Origin: CAZUGH01 sp964619785 | GTDB taxonomy: Bacteria > Bacillota > Clostridia > Lachnospirales > Lachnospiraceae | Length of the DNA stretch: 6,237 bases | Assembly (NCBI GenBank): GCA_964619785.1 | Contig: CAZUGH010000089.1 | Span: 1-6,237, forward strand | Direction of reading: 5' to 3' | In this document: positions 1 to 5,800 of the stretch, in pieces | How positions within the stretch are numbered: position 1 is the first letter of the stretch | Layout of the letters: each line of letters opens with the position of its first letter | Program-made: the position numbers and the translations under genes | The notes under the pieces: generated by a model | The model's database searches: none | Told to the model about the DNA's origin: nothing | What the model saw: only the letters and a program-made list of their open reading frames with translations

Positions 1-269
1 CCTACAGCTGAAACAACGATGAACACTGGATTTTTCTTTAACCCAATTCCTTTCTTTACCTTCTCTAGGACACCTAGCCCATCTAGTTTTGGCATAATCA
101 TGTCCAACAAGACTACATCTGGTTCCAATTCCTTAATAAGTTGAACCCCTTCAACTCCATCATTCGCACGTCCAAGAACCTGAATTTCATCATCAGTTTC
201 TAGAATCTCTGCTAGAAGATTCACAACTCTCTGATTATCATCAATGATAACAACACCGAGTTTTGACAT
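1..269 (-). CDS. spo0A: Sporulation master response regulator Spo0A, receiver domain (3'-truncated by window edge)
   Basis: The first 89 codons of a response regulator are present; the rest lies beyond base 1. The visible part is a CheY-like receiver: the acidic pair D10-D11 is in 'VVIIDDN', the phosphoacceptor is D56 in 'VVLLDMIMPKLDGL', and S87 in 'FIVVSAVG' holds the Thr/Ser switch position. The run 'EPDVVLLDMIMPKLDGLGVL' and the D56 numbering match Spo0A of Firmicutes, and the overall style is that of clostridial and Lachnospiraceae Spo0A. By family knowledge, phosphorylated Spo0A dimerises and binds 0A boxes through a C-terminal domain, switching cells to sporulation or stationary-phase programmes. 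The start is ATG 269-267, with AGGAGG at 278-283 and an 8-nt spacer. The gene has its own promoter (340-368) and is separated from lysR upstream by a terminator. The DNA-binding domain is not visible, so a Spo0A paralogue or another receiver protein cannot be fully excluded. Confidence 0.87.
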   Translation of the reverse strand, partial: MSKLGVVIIDDNQRVVNLLAEILETDDEIQVLGRANDGVEGVQLIKELEPDVVLLDMIMPKLDGLGVLEKVKKGIGLKKNPVFIVVSAV

Positions 270-296
270 TATAGTTTCCTCCTAAAACAAAATTCC

Positions 297-329
297 ACAC
301 GTTTCAATGGTTATTTTTACCATCCGTGT
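297..329 (-). promoter_or_regulatory. Interrupted hairpin in the spo0A 5' UTR
   Basis: The outer stem pairs ACACG (297-301) with CGTGT (325-329) and the inner stem pairs ATGGT (307-311) with ACCAT (319-323). The loop is 7 nt, with an asymmetric bulge of 5 nt on one side and 1 nt on the other. All ten base pairs are Watson-Crick. Given the -10 box at 340-345, transcription should begin near 333, so the hairpin sits almost at the mRNA 5' end and leaves the Shine-Dalgarno at 278-283 free. It could protect the transcript, or its DNA form could be an operator. The function is inferred only. Confidence 0.4.
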
Positions 330-339
330 CATAATTTGC

Positions 340-368
340 ATTATATCCTTTTTTTTACAAGGAATCAA
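340..368 (-). promoter_or_regulatory. Sigma-A-type promoter of spo0A
   Basis: On the minus strand, -35 TTGATT (368-363) is followed by a 17-bp spacer and a perfect -10 TATAAT (345-340). The predicted start is near base 333, giving a leader of about 64 nt. In Bacillus, spo0A also has a sigma-H promoter and 0A boxes; I saw no convincing copy of either here. Confidence 0.75.
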
Positions 369-392
369 GTAAAACTCATCGCATAAAACGAC

Positions 393-423
393 AAAAAAAG
401 CGTTGCTATGTCACAACGCTTTT
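393..423 (-). terminator. Rho-independent terminator after lysR
   Basis: Arms 396-405 and 414-423 pair perfectly over ten positions (AAAAGCGTTG/CAACGCTTTT) around an 8-nt loop. On the minus strand the stem runs into seven T residues (399-393). It begins 13 nt past the lysR stop codon and would separate the metY-lysR unit from spo0A. The plus-strand T tract is only four bases long, so it is mainly a minus-strand terminator. Confidence 0.88.
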
Positions 424-436
424 CACCACCATCTAT

Positions 437-1345
437 TTATTGATTTAACTCGATATATTCCTGCAAATTTTGAATGTAAATTTCACCAATCGAACTAAGT
501 GCTGCATGACTCCGTTTGATATATCCAATTGTCATAGTCACCTGTTCTTTTAGGGGTATTGCCATAAAATCACTGCCATTTAACTCTTCACAGATGATTC
601 CTGAACATAATGTGTAAGCTTCCAACCCAATCATCAAATTTAGCATTGTCGAACGATCACATGCTTTTATCGTTTTCTTGTAGTCATAGGTACTTAATAT
701 CTCCTCTGCCAAATAAAAGGAATTATTATCGCCCTGTTCAAAAGACAGACAGGGATACGCTTCTAACTGTTCGAGGGAAATCACAGCTTCCTTCGCCAGG
801 GGATGTCCCTTCCACAGATATACGTAACCTTTACACTGAAACAACGGAGAAAACTCCAATCGGTGTTCTCTCAAAAGTTTCGCGATGACTCTCTCATTGA
901 ACTCATTTTCATACAGAATTCCAACTTCACTTTTACCCGAATACACATCCTTAATCACATCTGCTGTTCGCGTCTCACGAATTGCAAACTCGTATTCATT
1001 CATGTCAAATCCCTTCACCATCTCCACGAAAGCTTTCACAGCAAAGGAATAATGCTGCGTCGAAACCCCAAACTTTTTCTTGATATCTTTGTCGCCGAAA
1101 TAGTGCTCCTCCATCAGCTCCATCTGACTAGCCACCTGCCTGGCATAGCCAAGGAACTCCTCCCCTTCATTTGTAATCAACACACCCTTGTTCGTCCTCT
1201 GGAATATCTGTATTCCCACCTCTGTCTCTAACTCCTTAATCGCAGAAGACAAACTAGGTTGCGAGACAAATAACTGCTTCGCTGCTTCGTTCATCGAATT
1301 ATACTTAGCCACTGTCAACACATATCGAATCTGTTGTAACGTCAT
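437..1345 (-). CDS. LysR-type transcriptional regulator, CmbR/MtaR/CpsY-like (sulfur amino acid control)
   Basis: The protein has 302 aa, the usual LysR length. Residues 1-60 form the winged helix-turn-helix, with 'SMNEAAKQLFVSQPSLSSAI' at 17-36 and 'IFQRTNKGVLIT' at 47-58. Residues 90-302 form the periplasmic-binding-protein-like effector domain. This domain carries segments I associate with the streptococcal CmbR/MtaR/CpsY group: 'STQHYSF' at 95-101, 'YLWKGHPLA' at 176-184 and 'DRSTMLNLM' at 230-238. Members of that group control methionine and cysteine uptake and synthesis genes and sense pathway intermediates such as O-acetylserine or O-acetylhomoserine. Start ATG 1345-1343 is supported by AAAGGAG at 1361-1355 with a 9-nt spacer. 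It begins 39 nt after the metY stop with no terminator between, so it is probably cotranscribed with metY and autoregulated. The family is certain; the sulfur role is inferred from context and similarity. The effector is not shown by the sequence. Confidence 0.9.
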   Translation of the reverse strand: MTLQQIRYVLTVAKYNSMNEAAKQLFVSQPSLSSAIKELETEVGIQIFQRTNKGVLITNEGEEFLGYARQVASQMELMEEHYFGDKDIKKKFGVSTQHYSFAVKAFVEMVKGFDMNEYEFAIRETRTADVIKDVYSGKSEVGILYENEFNERVIAKLLREHRLEFSPLFQCKGYVYLWKGHPLAKEAVISLEQLEAYPCLSFEQGDNNSFYLAEEILSTYDYKKTIKACDRSTMLNLMIGLEAYTLCSGIICEELNGSDFMAIPLKEQVTMTIGYIKRSHAALSSIGEIYIQNLQEYIELNQ

Positions 1346-1384
1346 TTGTCCCGTCTCCTTTATCTACACTGCCAAGCCAGAATG

Positions 1385-2692
1385 CTAGCTGATGGCCTTG
1401 AATGCTTCATCCAAATCCTCAATAATATCATCCACATTCTCTGTTCCAATTGACAGTCGAATCGTGTTCGGACGAATTCCCTGTGAGAGAAGTTCTTCCT
1501 CGGTAAGCTGTGCATGGGTTGTTGATGCTGGATGTATTACTAATGATTTTACATCAGCGACATTGGCAAGTAAAGAAAATAATTCCAAATTGTCGATAAA
1601 GTCTTTTGCCTTCTTGTCATCACCCTTAATCTCAAAAGTGAAGATAGAGCCACCGCCTTGAGGAAAATATTTTGCATAGAGTTCCTTCTGTTTTGGATCC
1701 GTCGATACGGATGGATGATTTACTTTTTCAACTTGCGGATGGTTGTTAAGGTACTGAACAATCTTCAATGCATTTTCCACATGTCTTTCTACTCGAAGTG
1801 ACAAAGTCTCTAAACCTTGAAGGAAGAAAAACGCATGAAATGGTGACAATGTTGCTCCTGTATCACGTAATAAAATCGCACGAATCTTGGTAACAAATGC
1901 TGCTGGTCCTACTGCTTTGGTATAGCTGACTCCATGATAACTTGGATTTGGTTCCACAAGTGATGCAAACTTGCCACTTGCTTCCCAATCAAATTTTCCT
2001 CCATCGATAATCACACCACCAATCGTGGTACCATGGCCACCGATAAACTTAGTTGCCGAATGGATGACAATATCAGCACCATATTCAATTGGACGAACGA
2101 GATAAGGTGTTGCAAATGTATTATCAACAACAAGCGGAATCTTATGTGCATGTGCAATATTAGCAATCTTCTCGATATCCACAACATCTGAGTTTGGATT
2201 ACCCAAAGTCTCAATAAAAATTGCTTTTGTGTTGTCTTGAATTGCTTCCTCAATTTCAGAATCATTCTCCGGATCAACAAAGCTTGCTTGAATTCCATAG
2301 CTTGGTAGGGTGTGTGCCAACAAATTATAGCTGCCACCATAGATATTATTTGCTGCCACGATGTGGTCTCCATTGTGTGCTAAATTTTCAATGGTATACG
2401 TAACCGCTGCTGCCCCACTTGCTACAGCCAGTGCTGCTACGCCGCCCTCAAGGGCTGCAATTCGTTGTTCAAAAACATCCTCTGTCGGATTGGTCAAGCG
2501 ACCATAAATATTACCAGCATCGCTCAAGCCAAATCTCGCTGCTGCATGTTCACTATTGCGGAAAACATAAGATGATGTCTGATAGATTGGAACTGCTCTA
2601 GCATCCGTAACTGGGTCTGGGCTTTCCTGTCCAACGTGTAATTGAAGTGTTTCAAATCTTAAATCTCTCTGTGCATATGTTTTTTTACTCAT
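1385..2692 (-). CDS. metY: O-acetylhomoserine sulfhydrylase (O-acetylhomoserine aminocarboxypropyltransferase)
   Basis: This is a cytoplasmic PLP enzyme of the Cys/Met metabolism family. It joins O-acetylhomoserine with sulfide to give homocysteine and acetate, the direct-sulfhydrylation route to methionine. The length of 435 aa matches MetY (about 420-440) rather than the shorter MetB/MetC (about 380-400). K215 in 'IHSATKFIGGHGT' is the PLP Schiff-base lysine, with S212 and T214 as phosphate ligands. D190 in 'VVDNTFATP' should contact the pyridine nitrogen, 'YGR' at 63-65 reaches the neighbouring subunit's PLP phosphate, Y118 lies in the ring-stacking position, and R412 in 'RLSIG' binds substrate carboxylate. 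The segment 'GPAAFVTKIRAILLRDTGA' (262-280) is the insert characteristic of MetY. No catalytic residue is missing. Start ATG 2692-2690 has AGAGG at 2703-2699 six bases upstream. It is first in a probable operon with the LysR gene behind it. Confidence 0.95.
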   Translation of the reverse strand: MSKKTYAQRDLRFETLQLHVGQESPDPVTDARAVPIYQTSSYVFRNSEHAAARFGLSDAGNIYGRLTNPTEDVFEQRIAALEGGVAALAVASGAAAVTYTIENLAHNGDHIVAANNIYGGSYNLLAHTLPSYGIQASFVDPENDSEIEEAIQDNTKAIFIETLGNPNSDVVDIEKIANIAHAHKIPLVVDNTFATPYLVRPIEYGADIVIHSATKFIGGHGTTIGGVIIDGGKFDWEASGKFASLVEPNPSYHGVSYTKAVGPAAFVTKIRAILLRDTGATLSPFHAFFFLQGLETLSLRVERHVENALKIVQYLNNHPQVEKVNHPSVSTDPKQKELYAKYFPQGGGSIFTFEIKGDDKKAKDFIDNLELFSLLANVADVKSLVIHPASTTHAQLTEEELLSQGIRPNTIRLSIGTENVDDIIEDLDEAFKAIS

Positions 2693-2732
2693 AATCTGCC
2701 TCTTTTCCGATGCATTCTTTGCTCTTTTTATT

Positions 2733-2751
2733 TCCTACCGTTTTAATAGGA
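2733..2751 (-). promoter_or_regulatory. Inverted repeat TCCTA-N9-TAGGA at the metY transcription start
   Basis: TCCTA at 2733-2737 and TAGGA at 2747-2751 are perfect inverted copies. They lie immediately downstream of the -10 box, over the predicted start near 2752. The element could be a repressor operator or, in RNA, a small 5-bp hairpin with a 9-nt loop at the transcript 5' end. A related pair lies on the other side of the promoter. Confidence 0.35.
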
Positions 2752-2758
2752 TATGTAT

Positions 2759-2787
2759 ATACTAGCATAATGGTCGGGTATTGTAAA
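2759..2787 (-). promoter_or_regulatory. Promoter of metY-lysR with extended -10
   Basis: On the minus strand, -35 TTTACA (2787-2782; five of six consensus bases) is followed by a 17-bp spacer and -10 TAGTAT (2764-2759). A TGC triplet directly before the -10 makes it an extended -10 element. Transcription should start near 2752, giving a leader of about 60 nt. That is too short for an S-box or T-box riboswitch, so control is more likely by protein binding. Confidence 0.65.
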
Positions 2788-2788
2788 T

Positions 2789-2824
2789 TAGGAATCTTTT
2801 ATTATCTGATATTGATTTTTCCTA
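2789..2824 (-). promoter_or_regulatory. Upstream inverted repeat TAGGAA...TTCCTA, candidate activator site for metY
   Basis: TAGGAA (2789-2794) and TTCCTA (2819-2824) are inverted and separated by 24 bp. The match extends imperfectly to TAGGAATC and GATTTTTCCTA. The site abuts the -35 box at 2782-2787, where LysR-type activators usually bind. Between the arms is a smaller TATC-T-GATA dyad. Assignment to the neighbouring LysR protein is an inference; a CymR-like cysteine regulator is an alternative. Confidence 0.35.
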
Positions 2825-2845
2825 TAGCAGTTTTCAGTAAAATGT

Positions 2846-2878
2846 AAAAGCCATCATCTATCACAGACAATGGCTTTT
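2846..2878 (-). terminator. Probable terminator of the surface-protein gene
   Basis: Arms AAAAGCCAT (2846-2854) and ATGGCTTTT (2870-2878) pair perfectly over 9 bp with a 15-nt loop. It starts 12 nt past the TAA stop at 2892-2890. The T tract on the minus strand is broken (CTTTTACATTTTAC), so the terminator is somewhat weaker than the one after lysR. It separates the surface-protein transcript from the metY promoter. Confidence 0.72.
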
Positions 2879-2889
2879 GACATGTATGA

Positions 2890-5800
2890 TTATTTAATTA
2901 TTTTAAGGTACTTAATGTTCTTCATTGATACTTTACCAGCATCCACACGAACAACCACATAATAACGATATGTAATTCCATTTTGTTTGATTGTAACAGT
3001 CACGTTTGTTCTTCCTGCTTTCTTTCCTTTTACTAATCCCTTAGAAGAAACAGTTGCCACTTTTTTATTACTCGTTTTATAGGTCACCTTGGCATCTTTT
3101 GATACATTTTTTAACTTAATCTTGTATTTGGCACCTTTATAGACCCTTCGATATAACACAGCCGTTGGATACTTATATTTAACAGTGTACTTTGTAAGAG
3201 AATAGTTCTGATCCTGACCCTTTGTTACTCTCAGATTAATTATGTACTGTACAATATGCTTGCCTTTTCTTGCATTCACTATAATCTTGGTTTTACCTGA
3301 TTTTCTCTTTGTTGTAACCAATCCATTTTTACTAACTTTTGCAATGGATTTATTGCTTGATTCACAAACAATTTTCGCCTTCGAGGTATTCTTAAACATC
3401 ACCTTGAATTTCATATTGTATCCCATACATTTTGACAAAATAATCGTTGGGATATTTTCTTCTATCGATTTCTTTTGTTCCGTCTGAGGTGTGGTTGGTG
3501 CTTGGGTTGGCACTGATGTTGGTGCTTGGGTTGGGGCTGGTGTTGGTGTTGCACCTGTTTGGGAACCTTGCAATTCTTTCATTGCCACTGCGACAATATT
3601 GATATCCCCAGTAACATTCTCTTTAAAAATAACAATCTCACCAGTTCTAGAATTATATGTATAATCAGCTGNNNNNNNNNNNNNNNNNNNNNNNNNNNNN
3701 NNNNNNNNNNNNNNNNNNNNNNNNNNNNNNNNNNNNNNNNNNNNNNNNNNNNNNNNNNNNNNNNNNNNNNNAATCAGCTGTCAAAGTTGTTGTAAATGCC
3801 TGCCCACTTACCGCCTTTTCGCTACCTATAGTTCCATCGATTGCCTTGAGATGATCCTCAGCAGTACCGGTCGATTGACTCTTACCATTCAATGTCGTAT
3901 CACACAGTTTAAACCAATGTGCATATAAAGTTCCTGAAATCGTACTCTTCGTACCAATCCATTTTCCTTCATTTGTTGTATACTCAGCCACACTCGAAGC
4001 AAATTGACCATCCTTTGACAGGACCATCATGCCTCCACTTGCTTCCGTATAATAACCATCAAAAGCATAACCTGCTCTCTCACCAACATTTGTCTGACCA
4101 AAAGTTTCTCCTGCTTTATATTGCACAGAGGCTGCTCCGTCATGAACCGAAGAATCTTCACAGTTCTTATCAAGAACAATTGGAAATACATTTTTTGTAA
4201 TAATATCAATATTTCCTGTTACCTTTTCTTTTGGAATAACAAGGTAACCATCATTTTCACGATATGAGTATTGGTTCGAAGTTAATTCAGCCCCGCCAAC
4301 AAAAATCTTGTCAATCGAGAAATCATATCCTACCATATTCGATGTCTGTAATATCGTTGTATTATACAATGCATTACTATTTGCTTTGTCTTCTCCTATG
4401 GTACGTTCTGTTACAACAACTCCATTTGTTTGACTCTGATTGGCAATCGTAACGCCATTCAATGTGACATCATAATAAATCGCCTGTTCGAGTGTATCGT
4501 TTTTAATGGCGGCTGCATTGATATAGTAATTACCTTTTTGACTCTCTTTTGGAATATAAATACATCCTGTCACTGGTTCATAGGTATAATCATCTGTTGA
4601 TAATGCTGTTTTGGCAATATCGGACCCTGCTTGTATCTCTATACTCTGAGGAAGCACATAACCTTCTTTTGCAACCAGCTGCAAAACCACGTTATCTCTT
4701 TGTAAGGTACCACCAATATGGACAACCTTATTGCCGGAGTCCGGTTGTGCTTCAAATGAATTATTCTCATATAAGTTACTCGTTGCAGCCTGCGAACCTG
4801 TAGATGTTCCATCATTATCATTATTTAGATAAATCGTTGCTCCCGCTTTTGCCTCTGCCGAAATCGACAGCATATCATCTTTCCATTCGATTCCTTCTGC
4901 AGCCGCCGCTTCACGAAGGGCAAGAATAACGTCGGAATCCACATGCAATTCTCCTGTCGCCGCATCATATGTATAGTCGGTTCCATTTTCAAGCACTTTG
5001 TTGTAACTTGCTGTATCATTAGAATCGCATTTTACTGCCACCTCAAATTTACCTAATACATATCCTGCATTTGGCGTAAGCTTGGTTGTGTAATCATCTC
5101 CCGTTGCAAGAGATACCTCTTTATTCTGAGATGCGACATTGGTTAAATGATACGAAACATGAATTGGTCTGCGTATGACACGAACAGGCATCGACATAGT
5201 TGCTGACGTATGCTGTTTTAATGTAGTGTTAACAGAGCTACAATTGTGCGCGTTCCCATCGACTGGGCCATAGCTATTCTGATTATGTCCGCATCCTGTA
5301 TATCCTTTTGCAGATAACGCAATCACAGTCGTAACGCCAAGCTTTTTACCAATAATCTTCGTATTCGTAGTATCTCCATCAACTCGGTCTGCATATTCAG
5401 TATCTGCAATTCTCCAGCGATTATCAATGGATATATGAAGTGGAGAAACCAAGCTATAATCTGTTGATGTGTTATACTTATTAACATGAGGAATACCTGC
5501 CATCTCGTATAATTCAGCAAAACTGTTGGTCTCACCGACATATACAGAAATACCATCATCACCTCGATTTGCTTCTTCCATGGACAGCTGCATACTTGCA
5601 TTTTCTAATGCATTAACCTGGTCAGATACTTCTTTGCCATAGGTATCACTATCCGTATTTACATCACAAACAGTAACTTTGACTGAATATGTATCATGTT
5701 CATTGGTAATATAAGAACATTCTTTATAGTCTTGAAACAATCCTGCATTATTTTGATACCCATTTTGAATGGTATTGCTGTAATAGGTAACTCCATCATG

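Noticed and set aside
386..400. 0A box (TGTCGAA) upstream of the spo0A promoter
   Set aside because: The minus strand has TTTTGTCGTTTT, which matches the TGTCGAA core at only five of seven positions and overlaps the lysR terminator tail. The match is too weak to call.
610..1388. Plus-strand open frames opposite lysR (up to 142 codons)
   Set aside because: They are shadows on the opposite strand of a well-supported LysR gene, overlap each other in different frames, and encode no recognisable protein.
2693..2889. SAM (S-box) riboswitch or T-box leader upstream of metY
   Set aside because: The predicted leader is only about 60 nt, and neither the conserved S-box core nor a T-box sequence is seen. 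The only terminator-like hairpin belongs to the preceding gene.
2890..3588. A separate 232-aa gene starting with GTG at 3588
   Set aside because: The frame is open upstream to the gap, there is no ribosome site before the GTG, and the residues before it ('ADYTYNSRTGEIVIFKENVTGD') continue a module of the large surface protein.
3526..3854. Plus-strand open frames running through the gap
   Set aside because: They are open only because the Ns cannot contain stops, and they lie antisense to the surface-protein gene.
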